In this document: positions 6,549 to 13,392 of the stretch, piece after piece
Layout: each line of letters opens with the position of its first letter
Numbering within the stretch: position 1 is the stretch's first letter
NCBI GenBank assembly: GCA_024644125.1
Contig: JAHELQ010000072.1
Span: forward strand, 1-15,189
DNA from: Candidatus Aminicenantota bacterium
Lineage (GTDB): Bacteria > Acidobacteriota > Aminicenantia > UBA2199
Direction of reading: 5' to 3'
Length of the DNA stretch: 15,189 nt
Made by a program: the position numbers and the translations under genes
The notes under the pieces: generated by a model
The model's database searches: none
Told to the model about the DNA's origin: nothing
Seen by the model: the letters and a program-made list of their open reading frames with translations, nothing else

Positions 6549-9149
6549 ATGAAAACAACTATGATTCTCAGTATTCTTTTCCTGTTTTTTGGGGGGAGCG
6601 TGGCCGCGAAAGCCGCTCACCCGGTGTCCGGGGGGACGGTCGCGATTCCGTTGACGTTTGTGGAAAACAGGGGACAAGTCCGCCAGGAGATTCTCTATTA
6701 CGCCAAAACGCCGTCCTACCGAGTGGGCGCCACAAAGCGTGGCCTCTGCTTCGGGGATGGGGCGATGGTGCGGTTTGTGGACGCGAACCCACGCGTAATC
6801 ATCGAGCCTGTGGGGCAGAGCGTGTCGAAAGCGAACTTTTTCTCCGGCAACGATCCAACCCGGTGGCGGACTGGCGTCGACGCCTACCCGGCGATTCTCT
6901 ACCGGGGGATTTACGATGGCATCGATCTCAAGGTCTATGGGAATGGGCGTGACATTGAATACGACTGGATCGTCAAACCCAACGCCGACCCGACGCAGAT
7001 TCGGCTCTGCTTCCAAAACGTGAAAGAGGCGAAGCTCGATTCGGAGGGGAACCTCCAGATCGAGACCGCTTCGAATCGATTTTTTCATCGACGCCCGGTC
7101 GCCTATCAAATGATCAAAAACAAGAAAATAAAAATCGAAGCGACCTTCAAAAAACTGGAGCGGAACCTCTTCTGCTTCTCCCTCGGAGAGTACGATCCCG
7201 AGCACGAACTCATCATCGACCCATTGATTACGCAATTCGCCACGTATTTAGGAGGGGCGGGCGAAGAAGATATGTGTTTCGGGGAGACTGTGGACAGAGA
7301 CGGATTCGTATATTTGTGCGGGAGAACCGATTCTCTCGATTTTCCGCTGTCTGGTGCGATTCAGGATTCCAAATCAAGAGCTGATGATTGTTTTGTTTGC
7401 AAACTCGATCCGGCGGAAGGCAAACTCCTGTTCTCCACTTATCTGGGTGGGCACGGAGACGAGCGTGCGTACCGGGTCGCCGTGGGACCGGACAATTCCA
7501 TTTATGTCGTCGGTGTGACCTATTCCGGCGATTTTCCCGTAGTTGACCCGCTTCAAGGCGACCATCACGGCAACGGCGACGCGTTTGTTTGCCGGTTGTC
7601 CGCGAATGGAGGCCGGTTGATTTATTCGACTTTCTTGGGTGGGAGTGGGTACGATGCGGCAAAAGGGGTCGCGGTAGACGGCAACGGCGATATATACCTC
7701 ACCGGAGTCGCAGCGGAGAATTTTCCCTTGAATGGTCCTGTGATGGGTTTTCAGGGCGCGGGGGATGTTTTTGCAGTCAAACTAGCGGCGGATGGCCAGA
7801 GTTTGATCTACTCGACCTGCATTGGTGGCGGCTCGTATGATTCCGGCACGCAGATTTGCGTCGAAGAAGACGGATCCGCGGTTTTGGTTGGGATTACCGA
7901 TTCTCCGGGCTTTCCGGTGGTTGACGGTTGGCAGGCGCGGCATGGTGGAGGGCGCGATACGTGCATCGTAAAATTGAATCCCGAAGGCGGGGATATCATG
8001 TTTTCGACATTCATCGGCGGAGACCGGGACGACGAGTGTTACGCGATCGAACGGGATTCGAGCGGCTTCTATTACCTGGCGGGTTCCACCCGGTCGGGAA
8101 ATTTTCCAATCAAGGACGCCTGGCAATCCAGGATCGCCGGGGCCGTCGATGCGTTTTTGCTGGGCGTCGATCTAACGAAGAAACTCCCGCTGTTCTCGAC
8201 TTATTTGGGTGGGACTGGAGACGACTACGCGCGGGACCTGGCAGTGGGATCCCGCGGAGGTATCTATGTGGCCGGTCAGACCTATTCATGGAATTTCCCT
8301 TTGAAGGAGGCAGATCAGGAGGACAAGAGATCGAAGTATGATTTTTTTATCGCGAAATTCAACGCCCGCCCTTTCAATTTGGTGAGTTCCACTTATTTTG
8401 GGGGGAGAGGAAATGAAGTCATGGGGTTCAGCGGAGTGAGCCTGGACGGTTACGGCGATATATATGTCGCCGGCAGCACGAGTTCGGAATCTTTGCAGAC
8501 GAAGCGGGCGATAAAAGTGAAAAATAGCGGCGGATATGACGTGTATGTCGCTAAATTCAAGGAGGACCATTCCAGATGGGTTCGTATCCTGAATGTCGAG
8601 CCGCATCAGGTGGTTACGGGATTCGTCGAGATCTTGCTCGAAAGAAAAACCGATTTGCGGCTGGATTTCGTCTACTGCTACATCGATGGGGAGTGGACGC
8701 AGGATATGAGGGGATCCGGGGATAAGTATTTTTGGAACTCTTGCGGAGTCGGGAACGGTCTCCACTGGATTACAGCCAAATTGGAAAATAAGGAGGGGCT
8801 CGTCAGGTATGATACGGTTCCCGTGCTGGTGAACAATGTGATCGTCACTCTAAGCGGTACGAGGAAAACCGACCGTATCTGGTTAAAAAAAATCGCTCTG
8901 GGAGTTATCGAGTTTGCGGTAAAAAAAATAAGATCTCCGATGATTGATCGTTATTGCGTTTTCAAATGGACTGGGTCCGGAAAAGTGGAAAAAATCGCAG
9001 ATATACCCGAAACCAATCCCGAACGAACCACTCAAACATTTAAATATACAGACATGAAGCTTGACCCGGGTAAGCCTGCTATTTATTTTATTCGCGCCTT
9101 TTCAGAAGATGGAAATATCATCGGTATTTCCAACAGGATGGAATTATAG
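6549..9149 (+). CDS. Secreted SBBP-repeat beta-propeller protein, copy 2
   Basis: This 866-aa paralogue of the preceding gene has the same architecture: signal peptide ending AAKA, N-terminal SBBP-associated domain (IPLTFVENRGQ, NDPTRWRTGV, YDGIDLKVYG), seven SBBP repeats, an Ig-like domain and a terminal fibronectin III-like domain. Counted from this ATG, the LGG-type motifs fall at 233, 298, 362, 424, 488, 552 and 616, the same residues as in copy 1. The two align without gaps from residue 1 through the propeller. That identity is the main reason for choosing 6549; the ATG at 6546 is the alternative. The N-terminal domains are clearly more alike than the C-terminal domains, which differ in sequence and length. 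The last 270 bp or so are noticeably richer in A and T than the rest. Probably exported; function unknown. Confidence 0.87.
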   Translation: MKTTMILSILFLFFGGSVAAKAAHPVSGGTVAIPLTFVENRGQVRQEILYYAKTPSYRVGATKRGLCFGDGAMVRFVDANPRVIIEPVGQSVSKANFFSGNDPTRWRTGVDAYPAILYRGIYDGIDLKVYGNGRDIEYDWIVKPNADPTQIRLCFQNVKEAKLDSEGNLQIETASNRFFHRRPVAYQMIKNKKIKIEATFKKLERNLFCFSLGEYDPEHELIIDPLITQFATYLGGAGEEDMCFGETVDRDGFVYLCGRTDSLDFPLSGAIQDSKSRADDCFVCKLDPAEGKLLFSTYLGGHGDERAYRVAVGPDNSIYVVGVTYSGDFPVVDPLQGDHHGNGDAFVCRLSANGGRLIYSTFLGGSGYDAAKGVAVDGNGDIYLTGVAAENFPLNGPVMGFQGAGDVFAVKLAADGQSLIYSTCIGGGSYDSGTQICVEEDGSAVLVGITDSPGFPVVDGWQARHGGGRDTCIVKLNPEGGDIMFSTFIGGDRDDECYAIERDSSGFYYLAGSTRSGNFPIKDAWQSRIAGAVDAFLLGVDLTKKLPLFSTYLGGTGDDYARDLAVGSRGGIYVAGQTYSWNFPLKEADQEDKRSKYDFFIAKFNARPFNLVSSTYFGGRGNEVMGFSGVSLDGYGDIYVAGSTSSESLQTKRAIKVKNSGGYDVYVAKFKEDHSRWVRILNVEPHQVVTGFVEILLERKTDLRLDFVYCYIDGEWTQDMRGSGDKYFWNSCGVGNGLHWITAKLENKEGLVRYDTVPVLVNNVIVTLSGTRKTDRIWLKKIALGVIEFAVKKIRSPMIDRYCVFKWTGSGKVEKIADIPETNPERTTQTFKYTDMKLDPGKPAIYFIRAFSEDGNIIGISNRMEL
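7233..8576 (+). repeat. Seven SBBP repeats of copy 2
   Basis: Seven units with LGG/IGG/FGG motifs have spacings of 65, 64, 62, 64, 64 and 64 residues, exactly those of copy 1, including the shortened third blade (TGVAAENFPL). This indicates that the propeller was complete before the gene duplicated and that no blade has been gained or lost since. Confidence 0.85.
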
Positions 9150-9253
9150 GAATATTATTGACCGTGAATGTCGAGAATCTATTTCAGTTGTAGAATTTTT
9201 ATTTTAATTATGATACCATTGAGAGGCAATTTTTATTAGGTGGCAGAACATTG

Positions 9254-9688
9254 ATGATGAAACCGTTTGAGGTGTTTTCGACAACTGCCGATGTTGGCAT
9301 TCGGGTTTGTGGAAGCGATTTTCGGGAATTATACCGCAACGCGGTATTGGGGTTCAACGAATTGGTCTTCGGGTACGGCGCGGAAATGGAGCGTCTCGAC
9401 GAACAAATCCCCGAGTTTCGCGATTGGGAATTCTCCGGTGACAGTCCTGAGAATGTCCTGGTGAACTTGTTGAGCGAAGTCTCGTTCATGTTGTACACTA
9501 AGGGCAACATTACGAAAGAGCTGGACATCTCCCAGGCCGCTGAAGCTTCGGTGAAAGTCCAATTTTTGGTGGTGCCTTTACCACCGGAAATCCAGCCTGA
9601 GTTGGAGGTCAAATCCGTGACCTACCATAATTTGAAGGTTGAAGAAAAAAATAATTTGAAAACCGCTGAAATCATCGTCGATATATAA
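9254..9688 (+). CDS. Archease, RtcB-activating protein
   Basis: Archease activates the RNA ligase RtcB by promoting its guanylylation and allowing multiple turnover. The 144-aa length and the family pattern fit: an N-terminal TTADVGI motif with the conserved aspartate, a central SPENVLVNLLSEVSFML helix, the KSVTYHNLKVEE segment and the terminal VDI that carries the second conserved acidic residue. The family usually has His before the TAD motif (HTADVG); here it is Thr. AGGTGG at 9238-9243 is seven nucleotides before a TTG (9251) and ten before the ATG (9254), so a TTG start adding one residue is possible. A TATGAT box at 9209-9214 is a weak promoter candidate without a good -35. The gene directly precedes rtcB with a 53-nt gap, the usual partnership. 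Confidence 0.88.
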   Translation: MMKPFEVFSTTADVGIRVCGSDFRELYRNAVLGFNELVFGYGAEMERLDEQIPEFRDWEFSGDSPENVLVNLLSEVSFMLYTKGNITKELDISQAAEASVKVQFLVVPLPPEIQPELEVKSVTYHNLKVEEKNNLKTAEIIVDI

Positions 9689-9741
9689 TATTATTATTCG
9701 GTGTGGATGAATAAGATCCATGCCTGGTATAGGAAGGACCC

Positions 9742-11187
9742 ATGCAAATAAAAAATTTCGAAAAAATTTCGCCGTTTCATTGGCGGTTGGGAAAAATATA
9801 TGACAAAGACATGAATGTGGACGCTGAAATCTTCGCCACAGAAGAGATTCTAGCCAACGCCATCGAGGACTTGTCGATCCAGCAGGTTATCAATGTGGCG
9901 TCTCTTCCCGGAATCCTGTCTCCGTCGCTTGCCATGCCTGATATCCATTTCGGTTACGGGTTTTGTATCGGTGGTGTGGCGGCTTTCCCGGCGGATACTG
10001 GGATTGTGTCTCCAGGCGGAGTTGGTTACGATATCAATTGCGGCGTCCGTTGCCTGACCACCGGACTGGAATTGAAGGATGTGGAGGCGCATCTCGACAT
10101 CCTCGGCAGTTCCATTTTGCGTGATATTCCCACAGGTATGACCTCCCGCAGCAACCTGAAGTTGAGTAAAAAAGCATTTATGGGATTCATCAAAAATGGA
10201 GCCCGAGAAGTGGTTGATCATATCTCCGGCAATCCTGCGGACCTCGAATACATCGAATCAGGCGGCCGGTTGCCCTTCAACGCGCCGGAAATTCTTAGCG
10301 ACAAGGCCCTCGAACGGGGAAAAAACCAGATCGGTTCGTTGGGCTCCGGCAATCATTTTATTGAAATTCAAATGGTAGATGAAATATACGACCAAAAAAC
10401 CGCGGATGTGTTCGGCCTTCAAAAAGGGCAGATCAATGTGATGATTCATACCGGGTCCCGCGGTTTCGGCCATCAGATCGCATCGGATTACATCGAACGT
10501 TTGCGCAAAAAAAATCTCAAGAAGATCAAAATCAAAGATCCACAGCTCATTTACGCGGAGATTCAATCCAAAGAGGGCGGCCAATATCTGGAAGCTCTGA
10601 ACGGCGCATCCAATTTCGCCTGGGCTAACCGGCATATGTTGATGGAGACGATTATCGAGATCTTCGAACACCGGCTCGGGGCCGGTAGGGAGAAGCTGGG
10701 AATCAGGTTGTTGTATGATCAGGCCCACAATATCGCCAAATTCGAAACCCACGAAACCGGCGGTGTGAAGCAAAAGCTCCTGGTTCACCGCAAAGGCGCC
10801 ACCCGGGCGTTCCCTCCGGGCCATCCCGAATTGCCGGACCGCTACAAAACCACCGGCCAACCGGTATTGATCCCCGGGAGCATGGGCTCCGCCTCATATA
10901 TCCTGAAAGGGACGGGAGAAGCCATGAATCTCACCTTCGGATCATCCGCTCATGGAGCCGGTAGGCGCTTGAGCCGGAGCAAGGCCATTAAATTCGCCGC
11001 CGACATCAATGTCCGGGAATCGTTAAGGCAACGGAACATCCTGGTTTATTGCGTCTCAAAAAGCGGCTTGAAGGAAGAAATCCCCGAAGCCTACAAAGAC
11101 ATCGACGAGGTAATCGACGTAACCTCGGGTTCCGGGATCTCCCAAAAGGTCGCGCGACTGGTGCCGCTGGTGGTAGTCAAAGGTTAG
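9742..11187 (+). CDS. rtcB: RNA-splicing ligase RtcB
   Basis: This is a GTP- and Mn2+-dependent RNA ligase that joins 2',3'-cyclic phosphate (3'-phosphate) ends to 5'-OH ends in tRNA splicing or RNA repair. At 481 aa it matches the long archaeal type (Pyrococcus horikoshii RtcB). Metal ligands are D97 and C100 in GYDINCGVR, H205 in GSGNHFIE, H236 in HTGSRGFGHQ and H329 in YDQAHNIAK. The nucleophile is H404 in HGAGRRLSR, which is guanylylated in the Pyrococcus enzyme at the same number, and the C-terminal K480 (VVVKG) completes the GTP site. All catalytic residues are present and there is no intein. AGGAAGG four nucleotides upstream sets the start. It is probably co-transcribed with archease. 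No RNA cyclase (rtcA) or RtcR regulator is adjacent. Confidence 0.96.
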   Translation: MQIKNFEKISPFHWRLGKIYDKDMNVDAEIFATEEILANAIEDLSIQQVINVASLPGILSPSLAMPDIHFGYGFCIGGVAAFPADTGIVSPGGVGYDINCGVRCLTTGLELKDVEAHLDILGSSILRDIPTGMTSRSNLKLSKKAFMGFIKNGAREVVDHISGNPADLEYIESGGRLPFNAPEILSDKALERGKNQIGSLGSGNHFIEIQMVDEIYDQKTADVFGLQKGQINVMIHTGSRGFGHQIASDYIERLRKKNLKKIKIKDPQLIYAEIQSKEGGQYLEALNGASNFAWANRHMLMETIIEIFEHRLGAGREKLGIRLLYDQAHNIAKFETHETGGVKQKLLVHRKGATRAFPPGHPELPDRYKTTGQPVLIPGSMGSASYILKGTGEAMNLTFGSSAHGAGRRLSRSKAIKFAADINVRESLRQRNILVYCVSKSGLKEEIPEAYKDIDEVIDVTSGSGISQKVARLVPLVVVKG

Positions 11188-11324
11188 GCCCGTCGGGGCA
11201 GCATCTACTTATCCCCAGCTCTCGTTGCGGATTTAGCCCGCGACAATTACTCGCTGTTTTTTAAATTCTCAATTTTTTTGAGAGTGTGAAGACATTTCCG
11301 TAGATTCATATTACAATAGTTACT
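11188..11324. other. rtcB-larE intergenic region
   Basis: This 137-nt gap has a short GCGG/CCCGC stem near 11227-11242 and an AT-rich TCTCAA/TTGAGA stem with a T5 loop at 11267-11283. Neither is a convincing intrinsic terminator because no T-run follows a GC-rich stem. The last 36 nt hold the candidate larE promoter. Confidence 0.4.
11289..11317 (+). promoter_or_regulatory. Candidate promoter giving a leaderless larE transcript
   Basis: AAGACA (11289-11294) and TACAAT (11312-11317) are 17 bp apart. Initiation seven to eight nucleotides after the -10 box would fall at the ATG at 11325. No Shine-Dalgarno sequence is visible before that ATG. The combination suggests a leaderless mRNA. Confidence 0.45.
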
Positions 11325-12149
11325 ATGACATCGGACCAGAAATTACAGAGACTCGAAGAGATTGTAGCCGGATACAAAAATGTGGCTGTCGCTTTTTCAG
11401 GAGGCAAGGATTCTTTTCTCGTTCTCAAGACAGCGCTGGATGTGTTGGGCAAAGACAACGTGACGGCATTTTTTGTCGATACTGTCTTCACCGCCGAAGC
11501 GGACAGGCAACGGCTTGAGTATTTCCAATCGCGTTTGGATTTCCGGCTTCGGAAGGTCGAACTCAGCTTCGATGGGCAGGATATCATTTTGAAGAATCCG
11601 ATGGATCGCTGCTATCATTGCAAGCACAAAATCTTCTCCACTCTCCTCTCGGAGGCGCGGAAGCTGGGAATCCAGGTTCTTCTGGACGGGACGACCCATT
11701 CCGACCTCGACCTATACAGGCCCGGCTTGCGGGCGTTGCGGCAGCTCGACATCGCCTCGCCCCTCGAACAAGCGGAAATCGACGAGAGCGACATCCAGTG
11801 CTATCTTCGTCAGCTCGAACCCGCCATCGATCCCTATTACCTGACCTCCTCCTCCTGTCTGGCCACCCGTTTCCCCTACGGCACGCCTCTCACTGGCGAG
11901 GCCTTGCGAAAAGTGGACGCTATCGAATCCTTCATCGTTTCCAGAGGTATTTTCCCGGTTCGCGCCCGGTACATAGACGGCTCCCTCCGCATCGAAATCC
12001 CCCCCGCTCAATTTCCCTCCCTCTTCGACATCCGCGATCGACTCATCGACCTCTGCAAACAGCACCACATCCCCTTCATCTCTCTCGATCTCGAAGGCAT
12101 CCGCTCCGGTATCTGGGACCCCCAAAATAGCCCTCAGATTGTTTCATAG
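11325..12149 (+). CDS. larE: LarE-type ATP-dependent sacrificial sulfur transferase (PP-loop)
   Basis: LarE adenylates and thiolates the pyridinium-dicarboxylate precursor of the nickel-pincer cofactor used by lactate racemase-like enzymes, giving up its own cysteine sulfur. The 274-aa protein has the PP-loop SGGKDS (25-30), NPMDRCYHCK (91-100), DLYRPG (129-134) and the diagnostic SCLATRFPYG with C178, which corresponds to the sacrificial cysteine C176 of the Lactobacillus enzyme. The other cysteines are C96, C99, C159 and C244; I do not see an obvious cluster of the kind expected for Fe-S LarE proteins. larB, larC and larA are not in the window, so the cofactor pathway is unproven and a related thiolation role is possible. 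The 3' half is strikingly pyrimidine-rich on the coding strand. No ribosome binding site is visible. Confidence 0.85.
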   Translation: MTSDQKLQRLEEIVAGYKNVAVAFSGGKDSFLVLKTALDVLGKDNVTAFFVDTVFTAEADRQRLEYFQSRLDFRLRKVELSFDGQDIILKNPMDRCYHCKHKIFSTLLSEARKLGIQVLLDGTTHSDLDLYRPGLRALRQLDIASPLEQAEIDESDIQCYLRQLEPAIDPYYLTSSSCLATRFPYGTPLTGEALRKVDAIESFIVSRGIFPVRARYIDGSLRIEIPPAQFPSLFDIRDRLIDLCKQHHIPFISLDLEGIRSGIWDPQNSPQIVS

Positions 12150-12168
12150 AGATGGAATGGGTGCAGTA

Positions 12169-12197
12169 TTGACAAAACAGGCATTTTTCGGTATGAT
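12169..12197 (+). promoter_or_regulatory. Strong sigma70-type promoter of rpsT
   Basis: A perfect TTGACA (12169-12174), a 17-bp spacer and TATGAT (12192-12197) precede rpsT. Initiation near 12204 gives a leader of about 20 nt that contains GGAGG (12212-12216), seven nucleotides before the ATG. This fits a highly expressed ribosomal protein gene. Confidence 0.85.
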
Positions 12198-12223
12198 GTG
12201 CTTTATTTGTTGGAGGAAATTGC

Positions 12224-12496
12224 ATGGCAAATCATAAATCTGCTGTTAAAAAGTACAAAAGAGACCAGAAGAAGAGAATGATCAACAGGATGAACCGGTC
12301 AAAAATGAAAACCCAGGTTAAAACATTTAGAAAAAAAATAGAAGCCGGGGAACTGGAAGAGGCCAAGACCCTCTTGTCGAGTCTGATGTCGGTTATTGAC
12401 AAAACAATCACCAAAGGCACAATTCACCATAAAACTGGTGCACGCTACAAATCACGACTCACCAATCTGTTGAATAAATCTCTCGGCAACGCTTAA
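12224..12496 (+). CDS. rpsT: 30S ribosomal protein S20
   Basis: This 90-aa, very basic, mostly helical protein binds 16S rRNA in the body of the small subunit. The MANHKSAVKKYKRD start, the KTQVKTFRKKIE segment and the C-terminal HHKTGARYKSRLTNLLNK are the S20 hallmarks, and the length is normal. A clear Shine-Dalgarno and a near-consensus promoter precede it. The PD-(D/E)XK nuclease gene starts 10 nt after its stop codon, so the two probably share a transcript. Confidence 0.97.
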   Translation: MANHKSAVKKYKRDQKKRMINRMNRSKMKTQVKTFRKKIEAGELEEAKTLLSSLMSVIDKTITKGTIHHKTGARYKSRLTNLLNKSLGNA

Positions 12497-12506
12497 CTTT
12501 CAGGGA

Positions 12507-13277
12507 ATGAATCTTCCCAGGGGTTATTTATCTTATAACCAGATTCGTTTATACCAAAATTGTCCGCTAAAATATTACCTGTTCTACGTCAAAGAAATAC
12601 AATTCCCAATCAACGATAAAATATTCCTGGGGATTGTATTTCATGCGGTTCTGGAATATTATTTCGCGAAAAAAATCGCGGGGCAGGAGCTCGAGAAGTT
12701 TCAGATCATCGACAGATTTAGCGATCAATTCCAATCGATGGAAGACGAAAATCCAGTGATGTGGGAATCGGCGAAGGGCAAAATCAAGGACCGGGGAATC
12801 GCGTTTACCCGCTATTTCCTCAACGAGATGGCCCCGTCGATCGAGCCGCTGATGACAGAAAAGGAATTGGAGACGACGATTCCAGAGTTGGGCATAAAAA
12901 TCAAAGGGGTCCTCGACCTGGTGGAACAGGACTTCTCCATTACGGATTTTAAAACCACAACGGCCAAATGGTCGAAAAGCCGGATCAGCAACTCGCTTCT
13001 GCAAATGGTAATCTATAAGTACCTGTTTGAGCAAAATTTCGGGAACGTCAATCCCGATTTGATGTACAGGATCATCTACTCCAAAAACGCTGTGGGTATC
13101 CGCCACCAGGAAGTGAAAATAAAATCCTCCGACGTCAGTTACGACAAGATGCTGAAGATCATCGGTTATGTCGCGGAAAATATCAGCAATGGTGTTTTTT
13201 ATGAAAATACGTCGTATATGTGCGGTTTCTGTGAATATAAAAATATTTGCAAGGACTACAAAAAAAATATTCTGTAA
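12507..13277 (+). CDS. PD-(D/E)XK nuclease family protein with Cas4/AddB-like Fe-S cysteines
   Basis: This 256-aa single-domain nuclease belongs to the RecB-like PD-(D/E)XK superfamily. Motifs in order are LSYNQIRLYQNCPLKY (8-23), GIVFHAVLE with H46 (42-50), the catalytic D137 in GVLDLV, D147 and K149 in ITDFKTTT, and QMVIY (166-170). Four cysteines, C19 plus C239, C242 and C248 (CGFCEYKNIC), match the C...CxxCx5C arrangement that holds the [4Fe-4S] cluster in Cas4 and AddB. No helicase, cas1 or CRISPR array is nearby, so a CRISPR role is not supported; DNA end processing or repair is the likely role. Only a poor AGGG lies one nucleotide before the ATG, 10 nt after rpsT, so translation may depend on coupling to the ribosomal gene. 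Confidence 0.87.
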   Translation: MNLPRGYLSYNQIRLYQNCPLKYYLFYVKEIQFPINDKIFLGIVFHAVLEYYFAKKIAGQELEKFQIIDRFSDQFQSMEDENPVMWESAKGKIKDRGIAFTRYFLNEMAPSIEPLMTEKELETTIPELGIKIKGVLDLVEQDFSITDFKTTTAKWSKSRISNSLLQMVIYKYLFEQNFGNVNPDLMYRIIYSKNAVGIRHQEVKIKSSDVSYDKMLKIIGYVAENISNGVFYENTSYMCGFCEYKNICKDYKKNIL

Positions 13278-13339
13278 CTGACTGTTTTTTTACCATCCAA
13301 TCCAGATCAGATCATTACCATTCATTCTTCCCGTATAAT

Positions 13340-13368
13340 GTGAAATTTTCTCTTTTTAATATTATTAT
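13340..13368 (+). promoter_or_regulatory. Sigma70-type promoter of the E1 alpha/E1 beta operon
   Basis: GTGAAA (13340-13345), a 17-bp spacer and TATTAT (13363-13368) precede the gene. Initiation near 13375 would give a leader of about 18 nt containing AGGAGG (13383-13388). A TATAAT at 13334-13339 is an alternative -10 but lacks a -35 at the right distance. Confidence 0.55.
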
Positions 13369-13392
13369 ACATTAAAGTATTTAGGAGGGAAG

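Noticed and set aside
6525..7235. Minus-strand open frame (236 codons) opposite the start of SBBP copy 2
   Set aside because: Antisense shadow of the conserved N-terminal domain; no motif of its own.
3721..9149. SBBP gene pair as a mobile element or phage tail module
   Set aside because: No transposase, integrase, direct-repeat boundary or phage structural gene is present; the genes have signal peptides and ordinary gene neighbours.
10258..10860. Minus-strand open frame (200 codons) inside rtcB
   Set aside because: Antisense to a highly conserved enzyme with all catalytic residues in place.
11267..11283. TCTCAA-TTTTT-TTGAGA stem as an rtcB terminator
   Set aside because: The stem is AT-rich and the T-run is in the loop rather than after the stem, so it does not meet the pattern of an intrinsic terminator.
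12507..13277. Cas4 of a CRISPR system
   Set aside because: The motifs fit Cas4-like nucleases, but there is no repeat-spacer array and no cas1, cas2 or effector gene in the window.
13334..13339. TATAAT as the main -10 box of the pdh operon
   Set aside because: No -35-like hexamer lies 16-18 bp upstream, while GTGAAA-N17-TATTAT just downstream fits better and places the start close to the ribosome binding site.
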